NCBI GenBank assembly: GCA_944391395.1
Contig: CALXTI010000014.1
Span: 1 to 34,926, forward strand
Origin: an uncultured Alphaproteobacteria bacterium
GTDB taxonomy: Bacteria > Pseudomonadota > Alphaproteobacteria > RF32 > CAG-239
Length of the DNA: 34,926 bases
Direction: 5' to 3'
The stretch's first letter is position 1, and the number at the start of each line of letters is the position of its first letter. Positions 26,138 to 33,639 of the stretch are shown one piece after another. The position numbers were made by a program, and so were the translations under genes. The notes under the pieces are model-generated. The model worked only from the letters and a program-made list of their open reading frames with translations. It was not told where the DNA came from and searched no databases.

Positions 26138-27541
26138 CTAAAACCTAAAATAAATAAACGGAGAAAAGGTGCTGGTCATGGCAAAAACATATGCCACAGC
26201 AAAAAGCGCAAAGACCAGCGCCGTTTCGGCCGGCGAAAACTTAAAGCGTTTATATCTGCCGTTAAATATCGGATAAGAAAGAACTATTCCCAGCAACATA
26301 ATCAATAAATTGCTGTAAGTCAAAAATTCGGTTGCCGTGTAAAATGTATTCAGCGGCGCTGACGGATTGCCCAAGAACATGATTTTTAAGAACTGCCCGG
26401 CGTGCGTCAGGTCAGTTGCGCGAAACATCACCCAGCCGATGACGGCAAACAGCCAGACATAAAGATTGGACAGCGCAGACGGCAAGCGTTCCAACAGTTT
26501 TGAAAGCCCTATCCTCTCCACCATTAAACCCGTACCGTGATACAATCCCCAAACGACAAAATTCCATGAAGCGCCATGCCACAAACCGCAAAGCCCAAAC
26601 ACAATATAACAATTTAAATAAGTCCGCCATTTGCCTTTGCGGCTGCCACCCAAAGGAATATACAAATAATCGCGAAACCAGGTTGAAAGCGATATGTGCC
26701 AACGCCGCCAAAATTCTTGCACGCTGTGCGCCGAATACGGATAATTAAAGTTTTCCAAAAACCTAAAATTAAATATGCGGCCAAGACCGATAGCCATATC
26801 CGAATATGCGCTGAAATCAAAATAAATCTGCAGTGTATAAGCTAACGCGCCAAGCCAGGCAAAAGCACACGGCACGCTTGCTACCGGCGCATCAAAGACC
26901 TTATCGGCAATAAAAGCGACCTGATCGGCCACCAAAACTTTTTTAGCCAACCCAATCACAAAACGACGCATGCCGATAAAAATATTATCCGGTTGGGGTT
27001 TACGGTTTTCCAAATCTTCGGCGATTGTCTGATAGCGCACAATCGGCCCGGCCACCAACTGCGGAAACAATGAAACATATGTCGCCAGCAAAAACAAATT
27101 CGGCTGCGCTTTAACCTCTTTGCGATAAACATCTATCAAATATGACATAATCTGAAAAACATAAAATGAAATGCCAATCGGCAAAGCAATTTGCGGAACA
27201 TCCAGCATAGGTCTGTGCAAATCGCTTAACAAGAGGTTAAAATTTTGCAAAAAAAACATCCAGTATTTGTAAAAAAACAAAGCGGAAAGATTGCCGCAAA
27301 TACCTGCTGCCAGCCACAATTTTCTGGCTTTGCCGCAAGTTTTATCCATCTTGCGGGCAACAAACCATGACAAAATAATAAGCGCAATCATAATCCAGAC
27401 AGCTTTAGGCTCACCCCACGCATAAAACAGCAAACTCGCGCCCAACAAAACATAATTGCGCAAACGTTCCTGTGCCAGAAAATATAAAGCCAAAACAAGC
27501 GGCAAAAACATGGAAAGAAATATTGTTGAAGAAAAAACCAT
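26138..27541 (-). CDS. MBOAT O-acyltransferase, AlgI-like
   Basis: Integral membrane acyltransferase that moves acyl groups across the inner membrane for O-acetylation of a polysaccharide or similar acceptor. 467 residues, about 11 membrane helices, beginning MVFSSTIFLSMFLPLVLALYF as in AlgI/PatA. Signature parts: SFYVFQIMSYLIDVYR, the long FLENFNYPYSAHSVQEFWRRWHISLSTWFRDYLYIPLGGSRKG and the catalytic histidine in GLWHGASWNFVVWGLYHG (about residue 320). Partner genes that complete such systems (AlgJ/AlgX/DltD-type SGNH proteins) are not adjacent, so the acceptor is unknown. No strong ribosome site precedes the ATG. A promoter and three copies of a palindromic operator-like motif lie upstream, so expression appears tightly regulated. 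Confidence 0.92.
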   Translation of the reverse strand: MVFSSTIFLSMFLPLVLALYFLAQERLRNYVLLGASLLFYAWGEPKAVWIMIALIILSWFVARKMDKTCGKARKLWLAAGICGNLSALFFYKYWMFFLQNFNLLLSDLHRPMLDVPQIALPIGISFYVFQIMSYLIDVYRKEVKAQPNLFLLATYVSLFPQLVAGPIVRYQTIAEDLENRKPQPDNIFIGMRRFVIGLAKKVLVADQVAFIADKVFDAPVASVPCAFAWLGALAYTLQIYFDFSAYSDMAIGLGRIFNFRFLENFNYPYSAHSVQEFWRRWHISLSTWFRDYLYIPLGGSRKGKWRTYLNCYIVFGLCGLWHGASWNFVVWGLYHGTGLMVERIGLSKLLERLPSALSNLYVWLFAVIGWVMFRATDLTHAGQFLKIMFLGNPSAPLNTFYTATEFLTYSNLLIMLLGIVLSYPIFNGRYKRFKFSPAETALVFALFAVAYVFAMTSTFSPFIYFRF

Positions 27542-27560
27542 TTGCGTATCTTTGTATATA

Positions 27561-27576
27561 TTAAACGACCGTTTAA
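27561..27576. promoter_or_regulatory. Operator-like palindrome O1
   Basis: TTAAACGACCGTTTAA: seven-base perfect arms around AC. It lies 20 bases before the MBOAT start codon and downstream of the predicted transcription start. The ACG-NN-CGT core is common among TetR-family operators. Confidence 0.6.
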
Positions 27577-27584
27577 AATTAACA

Positions 27585-27598
27585 TTAACGACCGTATA
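27585..27598. promoter_or_regulatory. Degenerate operator-like site O2 over the -10
   Basis: It keeps the core ACGACCGT (27588-27595) but not the outer arms. It overlaps the predicted -10 and start site of the MBOAT promoter. Its centre is 23 bp from O1, close to two helical turns. Confidence 0.45.
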
Positions 27599-27623
27599 TT
27601 ATAAGAAAAAAATTTATTTGCAA
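27596..27623 (-). promoter_or_regulatory. Promoter of the MBOAT gene
   Basis: Minus strand TTGCAA (27623-27618), 16-base spacer, TAATAT (27601-27596); predicted start near 27589. Confidence 0.55.
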
Positions 27624-27732
27624 GTGTTTATTTCCTTATCCTCATCGCTAATAAAATTACGACAAATCAATTAGTTGTTTTTTTGATTTTATTTTACAAC
27701 AATCTGCTTTTCCTTTTTTACAAATATATGCG

Positions 27733-27748
27733 TTAAACGGTCGTTTAA
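27733..27748. promoter_or_regulatory. Operator-like palindrome O3
   Basis: TTAAACGGTCGTTTAA, the reverse complement of O1. It lies 172 bp from O1 centre to centre, upstream of the MBOAT promoter and downstream of the small Cys-rich gene. Confidence 0.6.
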
Positions 27749-27760
27749 TACACACTTATA

Positions 27761-27787
27761 AAAAAACGGCCGGAAAAACCAGCCGTT
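27761..27787 (-). terminator. Rho-independent terminator of the small Cys-rich gene
   Basis: Nine-pair stem (27765-27773 with 27779-27787, one G-U in the minus-strand RNA, five-base loop), followed on the minus strand by at least six T. Confidence 0.8.
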
Positions 27788-27810
27788 GAAAAATGAAAAT
27801 TTTACAAAAT

Positions 27811-28149
27811 TTACCGACAGCGATATAGACCACCGCAGCTGTTGGAGCTGTAACGCAGTCCGGCACGGGTACATTCCTCTTTAGTAAAGCGGTAATCTTC
27901 CGGACAGCAGCTTTTGTAATAACTTCTATTATACGGGCATTGATCCGCTAAAATTTGACCATTGCCGCAGGAAGTGCGCGAATAGCCGGCGCTTTTGCAT
28001 TTTTGCTCGGAAGTTTGCGCAGCACTCGGTTTGCCCGAACTGCCGACACTGCCGCCGGCTGCCGGCAAAAACGTAACGCCCGCATTTGCCACACCGGAAA
28101 GCCCTAAAACCAAAGCCGACACCAGGCACATAAACTTAATTTTTTTCAT
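27811..28149 (-). CDS. Small cysteine-rich secreted protein
   Basis: 112 residues from the ATG at 28149; AGGAG lies eight bases upstream, and an in-frame GTG at 28158 overlaps that site and is rejected. A signal peptide ends GVANA near residue 23. A short G/S/P-rich linker follows, then a domain of about 65 residues with eight cysteines. Its pattern C-x3-GYS-...-CPYNRSYYKSC matches CTTLGYS...CPFDTSYKRC in the large Cys-rich protein at the right end of the window, and both proteins end in a short Y-x-C-R tail. They therefore belong to one family, here as a single-module member. Export suggests disulfide formation in the periplasm or outside. Function unknown. It has its own promoter and terminator. 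Confidence 0.85.
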   Translation of the reverse strand: MKKIKFMCLVSALVLGLSGVANAGVTFLPAAGGSVGSSGKPSAAQTSEQKCKSAGYSRTSCGNGQILADQCPYNRSYYKSCCPEDYRFTKEECTRAGLRYSSNSCGGLYRCR

Positions 28150-28180
28150 TTGTTTCACTCCTAAAATTATCTTTGTCTTT

Positions 28181-28208
28181 ATTATACTTATTTTATTTCA
28201 GAATGCAA
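28181..28208 (-). promoter_or_regulatory. Promoter of the small Cys-rich gene
   Basis: Minus strand TTGCAT (28208-28203), 16-base spacer, exact TATAAT (28186-28181). Predicted start near 28174, about 25 bases before the ATG. Confidence 0.65.
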
Positions 28209-28228
28209 GTAAGATAAAAATCTTATAA

Positions 28229-28256
28229 AAAAATCCCCGCTTGCGGGGATTTTTTT
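28229..28256. terminator. Rho-independent terminator of fabD-fabG
   Basis: Stem AAATCCCCG/CGGGGATTT (28231-28239 with 28244-28252, loop CTTG) flanked by A and T runs, so it can act in both directions. Confidence 0.9.
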
Positions 28257-28273
28257 GCATAAAAGGCAAAGCC

Positions 28274-29011
28274 TTAAATCATTGCCATACCGCCGTTGAC
28301 ATGGATAGTCTGGCCGGTGATGTATTGTGCCTCATCGGAAGCTAAGAAGGCAACCGCGTTGGCAATATCCTGAGCCTCGCCGAGCTTGCCTTCCGGAATT
28401 TTTGCCAATAAAGCGGCTTTAACATCATCGGGCAAGACATCGGTCATCGGCGTGCGGATAAAGCCGGGCGCTACGGAATTGACCGTAATGCCGCGGGAGC
28501 CGACTTCCTGAGCCAAGCATTTGTTCATGGCAATCATACCGGCTTTAGATGCCGAATAGTTGGCCTGACCGGCATTGCCCATCACACCGACCACGGAAGC
28601 AATACCGATGATGCGGCCGAAACGGCGTTTCATCATGCCGCGCACAATCGCTTTTGCCAATTTGAATCCGGCTGAAAGATTAACGTCCAGCACCAACTGC
28701 CAATCTTCGTCGCTCATGCGCATAAATAAATTATCGCGGGTTAAACCGGCATTGTTGACCAAGATATCAATTTGGCCGAATTTGGCTTCAACGTTTTTAA
28801 CCAAATCGGCGATTTCTTCCGTCTTGGAAAGATTGGCAACAAACCATTCCACCCTATCGCCCAATTCAGCCTTTAATTTTTCCATCGGCTCGGAACGCAT
28901 ATCGGTTAAGGCAAGCGTCGCACCCTGGGCATGCAACGTGCGGGCGATTTTGTCGCCCAAACCGCCAGCCGCACCGGTAATTAAAGCTACTTTTCCATCT
29001 AATCTGAACAT
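28274..29011 (-). CDS. fabG: 3-oxoacyl-[acyl-carrier-protein] reductase
   Basis: NADPH-dependent reduction of 3-oxoacyl-ACP in type II fatty acid synthesis. 245 residues, standard for FabG. The cofactor motif TGAAGGLG is at 12-19, NNAG near 87, and the catalytic set is Asn in DVNLSAGF, Ser in IGIASVVG, and Tyr and Lys in ANYSASKAG. The C terminus YITGQTIHVNGGMAMI is characteristic of FabG. AAAAGGA precedes the ATG. fabD lies 22 bp upstream in the same direction, so they form an operon; acpP and fabF, often next, are absent here. Confidence 0.97.
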   Translation of the reverse strand: MFRLDGKVALITGAAGGLGDKIARTLHAQGATLALTDMRSEPMEKLKAELGDRVEWFVANLSKTEEIADLVKNVEAKFGQIDILVNNAGLTRDNLFMRMSDEDWQLVLDVNLSAGFKLAKAIVRGMMKRRFGRIIGIASVVGVMGNAGQANYSASKAGMIAMNKCLAQEVGSRGITVNSVAPGFIRTPMTDVLPDDVKAALLAKIPEGKLGEAQDIANAVAFLASDEAQYITGQTIHVNGGMAMI

Positions 29012-29033
29012 ATTTTTATTCCTTTTCTAAAAG

Positions 29034-29978
29034 TTATAAATTTTTTGCCAATTCTTCTATCTCGGCGACAGAGCCGACCGAAGAGGCGTTTATTTCTTTG
29101 TCGCTTCTCTTGACAATTCCCGAAAGAACTTTGCCGGCGCCCAATTCAATAATATCGGTAACGCCTTGTTCTTTCATGTACATAACGGTTTCCCGCCATC
29201 TGACCGTTCCGGTTACTTGTTCTATCAAATGTTTGATTATTTCTTTATGATTTGTAACCGGAGCAGCTAAAACATTTGCTATCAGCGGAATTTCGGCATC
29301 ATGGCTTTCCACTTGCATAAAAGCTCTGGCCATGGCTTCCGCCGCAGGTTGCATCAAAGGACTGTGAAACGGCGCACTGACCGGCAGCCGGACACAACGT
29401 CTGGCACCGAATTCAGGGGCAATCTCAACAGCCTTTTCAATCGCCGCCGCATGACCGGAAAGCACCACCTGTCCGTCCGAATTATCGTTGGCGGCCACGC
29501 AAAGATTATGCTCATCATTGCAGGCTTCCACCAAAGCATCTACGTCTTTGAAAGACATGCCCAAAACCGCGGCCATACCGCCGACGCCGACCGGAACCGC
29601 TTTTTGCATGGCATCGCCGCGAATACGCAGCAATTTTGCAGTATCCTCCAGCGAAAAGACTCCCGCGGCGCAAGCTGCCGAATATTCACCGAGCGAATGA
29701 CCAGCGACATAAGCCGCTTTGTTTTGTAACTTGATACCGAATTCTTTTTCCAAAACGCGGACAACCGCCATGGAATGTGCCATCAATGCCGGCTGTGTGT
29801 TGGCGGTTAAGACCAATTCGCTTTCCGGACCTTCGGTCATCAATTTAAACAAGTTCTGCTTAAGCGCGTTGTCGACTTCTTCAAAAACCTCCCGCGCAGA
29901 AGCAAAATTGTCCGCCAAATCTTTGCCCATGCCGATAAATTGCGACCCCTGCCCCGGGAAAACAAAAGCGTATTTCAT
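29034..29978 (-). CDS. fabD: Malonyl-CoA:ACP S-malonyltransferase
   Basis: Loads malonyl groups onto acyl carrier protein for chain elongation. 314 residues, typical. FPGQGSQFIGMG is at 7-18, the nucleophile Ser95 lies in GHSLGEYSA, the carboxylate-binding Arg is in LRIRGDAMQ, and the catalytic His is in SAPFHSPLM (about 204). QPALMAHSMAV precedes the active site as usual. GAGAGG lies upstream of the ATG. First gene of the fabD-fabG operon, divergent from the GT2 gene. Confidence 0.97.
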   Translation of the reverse strand: MKYAFVFPGQGSQFIGMGKDLADNFASAREVFEEVDNALKQNLFKLMTEGPESELVLTANTQPALMAHSMAVVRVLEKEFGIKLQNKAAYVAGHSLGEYSAACAAGVFSLEDTAKLLRIRGDAMQKAVPVGVGGMAAVLGMSFKDVDALVEACNDEHNLCVAANDNSDGQVVLSGHAAAIEKAVEIAPEFGARRCVRLPVSAPFHSPLMQPAAEAMARAFMQVESHDAEIPLIANVLAAPVTNHKEIIKHLIEQVTGTVRWRETVMYMKEQGVTDIIELGAGKVLSGIVKRSDKEINASSVGSVAEIEELAKNL

Positions 29979-30096
29979 TTAAAAAACCTCTCTTCATTAA
30001 TCTTTTATTTGGGAATTTAGGTTTACTTTATTTTAAAGTCAAGAATTTATGAAAAATCAGACACAAGCTCTGAATAAAACATGCAAGAGAGGCTCA

Positions 30097-30918
30097 ATGT
30101 TCAATTATAAAAAAGTGTCGGTCATTACGGTTGCGCATAACTGCGCCCGCTTTCTGACAACGGCTTTCAAATCTTTTGCATATCAAGATTATGACAATAT
30201 GGAATGGATTATCGTTAACAATGCCTCCACCGACAGCACCGCACGGCGGTTGCAAAGATATCGCCAAAGGGATTCACGGGTCAAACTTTGTTTAAATACC
30301 ACCGAAAAAGGACTGACGGATTCTTATGAATTTGCCATCACCAAAGCCGACGGCGATTATATCGCTTTTTTGGAGCCGGAAAACTTTTGGGTTAAAGACA
30401 AAATCAGCCGGCAAGTCGGATTTATGGATCGTTTTGCCGCGCCGCTTTCGCACACGAGTTACGCTTTTGCCGACGATAAAGCCCACCTTTTGCCCGCAGG
30501 CTGTTGCCATATCGAAAAAAAGGTCAATTTACTAAATTTTCGCAAAGAAACTGACATCTGCCTTTCAACTTTCATGATGAATCGGGAGGAAATCAAAGAT
30601 TTGTTTCCTCGTTCGCAAAAATACAAAGACGCGGATTTGCTCATGTATTTAATGCAAAAAGGGCTGACTTCTCAGGGCATGGGCGAGGTTATGACCCTGT
30701 GTCGCCCGCAATTTGACGACCGGACGCATCAGACACACCTTAACAATATTCGTAAAATGTCGCAAAAGATGGCCGAACAAAACATTGCAATGCCTAACCT
30801 TTTTAAATATCAAATTTATAAGGCCAGCAACATCGCCAACATTAAACTAGACCCTTCAACCTGCATTGACCGCAATGTCAGTTTAAGCCTTGACGAACTG
30901 AGGAAATATAAGCTATAA
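30097..30918 (+). CDS. GT2-family glycosyltransferase
   Basis: GT-A fold family 2 enzyme of 273 residues from the ATG at 30097, which has GAGAGG four bases upstream; the frame also opens with an ATG at 30049 that has a poorer site. The N-terminal signature is clear: VSVITVAHNCARFLTTAFKSFAYQDYDNMEWIIVNNASTDST, then KADGDYIAFLEPENFW. Where most GT2 enzymes have a metal-binding DxD or DDD, this one has EPEN. The C-terminal half is less conserved, with helical charged segments and no membrane helix. The substrate is unknown, probably a surface glycan. It is 32 bp upstream of ftsK and may share its transcript. Confidence 0.85.
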   Translation: MFNYKKVSVITVAHNCARFLTTAFKSFAYQDYDNMEWIIVNNASTDSTARRLQRYRQRDSRVKLCLNTTEKGLTDSYEFAITKADGDYIAFLEPENFWVKDKISRQVGFMDRFAAPLSHTSYAFADDKAHLLPAGCCHIEKKVNLLNFRKETDICLSTFMMNREEIKDLFPRSQKYKDADLLMYLMQKGLTSQGMGEVMTLCRPQFDDRTHQTHLNNIRKMSQKMAEQNIAMPNLFKYQIYKASNIANIKLDPSTCIDRNVSLSLDELRKYKL

Positions 30919-30950
30919 CTATTGTCAAACTAACAACGGATTTAACGAAA

Positions 30951-33236
30951 ATGGCTCGAAAAGCAAAAAAAAACAAAGACGGTAAAATCAAAATAATCTG
31001 GCGCAAAACGGCAGGAATTATCTTAATTTTGGCTGCGGTTGCCATTTATGCGGCTCTGGCCACTTATCATCCGGGCGATCCCTCTTTTAATAATCAAAAC
31101 GACCAAACGCCGCTTAATTTGCTGGGTTTGGCAGGCGCCAACCTTGCCGAAGGAATTTTGTTTGCTTTCGGCGTATCGTTCCCGATTTTTCTTTTGGGAT
31201 GGTTGACATGGGGGTATCAACTGCTGCGTTACAACACCGTATTGGAATTCAAGGTCAGAATCCTTGCTTTTGTTGTCGGGGTGATAACAACGTCTTCTTT
31301 CTTTAATCTGGTGTTTTCCTGCAAATTCGGCAATTACGGCCTGGGCGGCAAACCGGCGCAAAAACTCGTCGGCTCTTTACTGACTTATCTGAATGACATC
31401 CACCTGCCGTACGCGCGCAATATCTTGGCTTTGTTACTTGTCATCATCAGCATCATGGCGTTGAATCTGGTCTTGGGCATCACATGCAAAGACTGGTATA
31501 GAGCTTTGTGTTATATCGGGCGCAATTTCCGCGTTCTCCTTAAATATTTGCTGAAACTGTTACAAAAAACCGCCGGTTTGCTGCAACGGAAAAAGACATC
31601 CTCAACCGCCGCAAAAATCGAGCCGCGGCTGAACAAAAAAACAACAGATGTTGCACAAAGCATCGAAAAATCAAGCCCGCAAAAGAAAAACAAATCCGCC
31701 AAAGCGGCAGACAACTCCGCTAAGACGACCAAAACCGCCGACGGTTATCAATTTCCCGATATCAATCTGCTTTCGCGCCCCAAAGACAAAGGCGGCAACG
31801 AAATCAGTCAAAAAGAATTGGAATCAGTCGCCCGTAAGCTGGAAGAAGTCTTGCAAGAATTTGGCGTCAACGGTAAAATCGTCCGGGTGCGTCCGGGGCC
31901 GGTCGTCACGTTATACGAACTTGAACCCGCTCCCGGGACTAAAACCGCCCGTGTTATCGGTTTGGCCGATGATATTGCCCGCTCCATGTCGGCTGTTTCG
32001 GTGCGTATCGCCGTCGTGCCCGGGTCAAACACCATCGGTATTGAAATGCCGAACGCCAAACGCGAAACCGTGTGGCTGAAAGATTTGCTTTCAGACCCGG
32101 CTTTCAAAGAGACTAAAAACACGCTTAACGTTGTTTTGGGCAAAGACATCGGCGGCAAAAACACTTATGCCGATTTGGCAAAAATGCCGCATCTTTTAGT
32201 GGCCGGCACCACCGGTTCGGGCAAATCCGTCGGGGTCAACTCGATGATTTTATCATTGTTGTATCGCCTGCGTCCCGAAGAGTGCAAACTGATTTTAATT
32301 GACCCGAAAATGCTTGAATTTTCCATGTATAACGGAATTCCGCATTTGTTGACACCGGTTATTACAGATCCGGCCAAAGCGGTTATCGGCTTGAAATGGG
32401 CCGTGCGCGAAATGGAAGAACGTTACCGCAAAATGGCGCAGCTTAATGTGCGCAATATTACCGGCTACAATCAAAAACTTAAAGAGCTTCAGGAAAGCGG
32501 TGAAAAAGTTACCCGCACCATTCAGGTCGGTTTTGACGCCGAAACCGGCAAACCGATTTATGAAGAGCAAGAACTCGACACCACACCGTTGCCGTACATT
32601 GTTATCGTGGTTGATGAAATGGCAGATTTGATGTTGGTGGCCGGCAAAGAGGTAGAGGCAGCGATTCAACGTTTGGCACAAATGGCACGGGCGGCCGGTA
32701 TTCATCTTATCATGTCCACCCAACGCCCGTCGGTTGATGTCATCACCGGCACAATCAAAGCCAACTTCCCGAGCCGTATCAGTTTTCAGGTTACCTCAAA
32801 AATCGACAGTCGCACGATTTTGGGCGAACAAGGCGCCGAGCAGCTTTTGGGCATGGGCGACATGCTTTACATGCCTGCCGGCTTGCGGCCTTTACGCGTC
32901 CACGGAAGCTTTGTTAAAGACAGCGAAGTCGAGGCCGTCGTTGAATTTTTGAAATCACAGAGAGCTCCGGAATATGTGGAAGAAGTTACGGAAGGCGAGC
33001 TGAACGCCAAAGACGGCGGCGCCGTGTTTGACAATACCGGCATGGGCGGCAGCGATAATGACTTGTACTCACAAGCCGTCGCAATTGTGCGTAATGATAA
33101 AAAAGCGTCAACAAGCTATATCCAACGGAAACTGCGCATCGGTTACAATCGAGCCGCCGCTTTAATCGACCGCATGGAAGAAGAAGGCATTGTTTCGGCC
33201 GCCGATCATGTCGGACGACGCGAAGTTATCGGCTGA
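30951..33236 (+). CDS. ftsK: DNA translocase FtsK
   Basis: Septal DNA pump that moves chromosome ends toward dif and activates XerCD during division. 761 residues. About four N-terminal membrane helices (to about residue 175) are followed by a short K/A/T/S-rich linker (about 205-265), much shorter than in E. coli, as is usual outside enterics. The motor has an alpha-beta core with the Walker A motif AGTTGSGKSVGVN near 418, Walker B VIVVDEMADLM near 550, and MSTQRPSVDVITGTIKANFPSRI. The C-terminal gamma winged helix (about 703-761) has TSYIQRKLRIGYNRAAALIDRMEEEGIV, which reads KOPS DNA. The ribosome site is weak. It follows the GT2 gene closely. Confidence 0.97.
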   Translation: MARKAKKNKDGKIKIIWRKTAGIILILAAVAIYAALATYHPGDPSFNNQNDQTPLNLLGLAGANLAEGILFAFGVSFPIFLLGWLTWGYQLLRYNTVLEFKVRILAFVVGVITTSSFFNLVFSCKFGNYGLGGKPAQKLVGSLLTYLNDIHLPYARNILALLLVIISIMALNLVLGITCKDWYRALCYIGRNFRVLLKYLLKLLQKTAGLLQRKKTSSTAAKIEPRLNKKTTDVAQSIEKSSPQKKNKSAKAADNSAKTTKTADGYQFPDINLLSRPKDKGGNEISQKELESVARKLEEVLQEFGVNGKIVRVRPGPVVTLYELEPAPGTKTARVIGLADDIARSMSAVSVRIAVVPGSNTIGIEMPNAKRETVWLKDLLSDPAFKETKNTLNVVLGKDIGGKNTYADLAKMPHLLVAGTTGSGKSVGVNSMILSLLYRLRPEECKLILIDPKMLEFSMYNGIPHLLTPVITDPAKAVIGLKWAVREMEERYRKMAQLNVRNITGYNQKLKELQESGEKVTRTIQVGFDAETGKPIYEEQELDTTPLPYIVIVVDEMADLMLVAGKEVEAAIQRLAQMARAAGIHLIMSTQRPSVDVITGTIKANFPSRISFQVTSKIDSRTILGEQGAEQLLGMGDMLYMPAGLRPLRVHGSFVKDSEVEAVVEFLKSQRAPEYVEEVTEGELNAKDGGAVFDNTGMGGSDNDLYSQAVAIVRNDKKASTSYIQRKLRIGYNRAAALIDRMEEEGIVSAADHVGRREVIG

Positions 33237-33387
33237 TTATAAAAAAATTGCATCTATATTGCGCTTAGGTTTCATATTTTATATTCGGGTGTCTAAAGGC
33301 GAAATTTTTTTCGCGTACTTAAAAAAATAATTCATTAAGAGCAAATCATAACCCCACCCTCAAGCAAAGAAAAGATTGGGTGGAGAA

Positions 33388-33423
33388 TCTTTAAAGTTGC
33401 AAAAAAAAAAAACGGTTTATAAT
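33388..33423 (+). promoter_or_regulatory. A12-spacer promoter, copy 1
   Basis: TTGCAA (33397-33402), 15-base spacer formed largely by a 12-A run (33401-33412, starting inside the -35), and exact TATAAT (33418-33423). The 36-bp block matches the copy at 34869-34904 at 34 positions. Homopolymer length directly sets -35/-10 spacing. Confidence 0.65.
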
Positions 33424-33460
33424 GAGTCGTATGAGCAACTTTAAAGGAGTTTTTTTAGTT

Positions 33461-33628
33461 ATGTTCAGCACTTTTTTACGCTTTTTCTCTCTTCGTTGCT
33501 TGTTTTGTCCTTCCTGCCGGGATTTTTCTCGGGGCGGCTCTTCCTCACATGCTTATATTACGTCGTCTCCTTTCTTGTTCCGGCAGGACCCTTTTATAAA
33601 CCTTGTCTTTGTTTATGACCTGCTTTAG
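33461..33628 (+). CDS. Possible small leader ORF (55 residues)
   Basis: A small frame in the leader of the large Cys-rich gene. AGGAG lies 11 bases before the ATG. The product starts MFSTFLRFFSLRCLFCPSC, is hydrophobic with three cysteines, and matches nothing I know. The stop TAG overlaps the AGGAG of the next gene (33627-33631), an arrangement typical of translational coupling. The frame stays open upstream to ATGs at 33422 and 33431, too close to the promoter. It may be chance: its composition is T-rich and there is no homology support. Confidence 0.3.
   Translation: MFSTFLRFFSLRCLFCPSCRDFSRGGSSSHAYITSSPFLFRQDPFINLVFVYDLL
33512..33588 (+). promoter_or_regulatory. Long-range stem in the Cys-rich gene leader
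   Basis: TCCTGCCGG (33512-33520) pairs perfectly with CCGGCAGGA (33580-33588), enclosing 59 bases. No T run follows, so it is not a standard terminator. No known riboswitch is recognised. Confidence 0.45.
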
Positions 33629-33639
33629 GAGATTATATT

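Larger units (their letters stand above)
33237..33639 (+). other. Intergenic region and long leader before the large Cys-rich gene
   Basis: 403 bp. The left part is AT-rich, with a CCACCC/GGGTGG inverted repeat around 33353-33382. The A12 promoter follows, then about 210 bases of transcribed leader holding a possible small ORF and a long-range stem. No clear ftsK terminator is seen. Confidence 0.6.
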
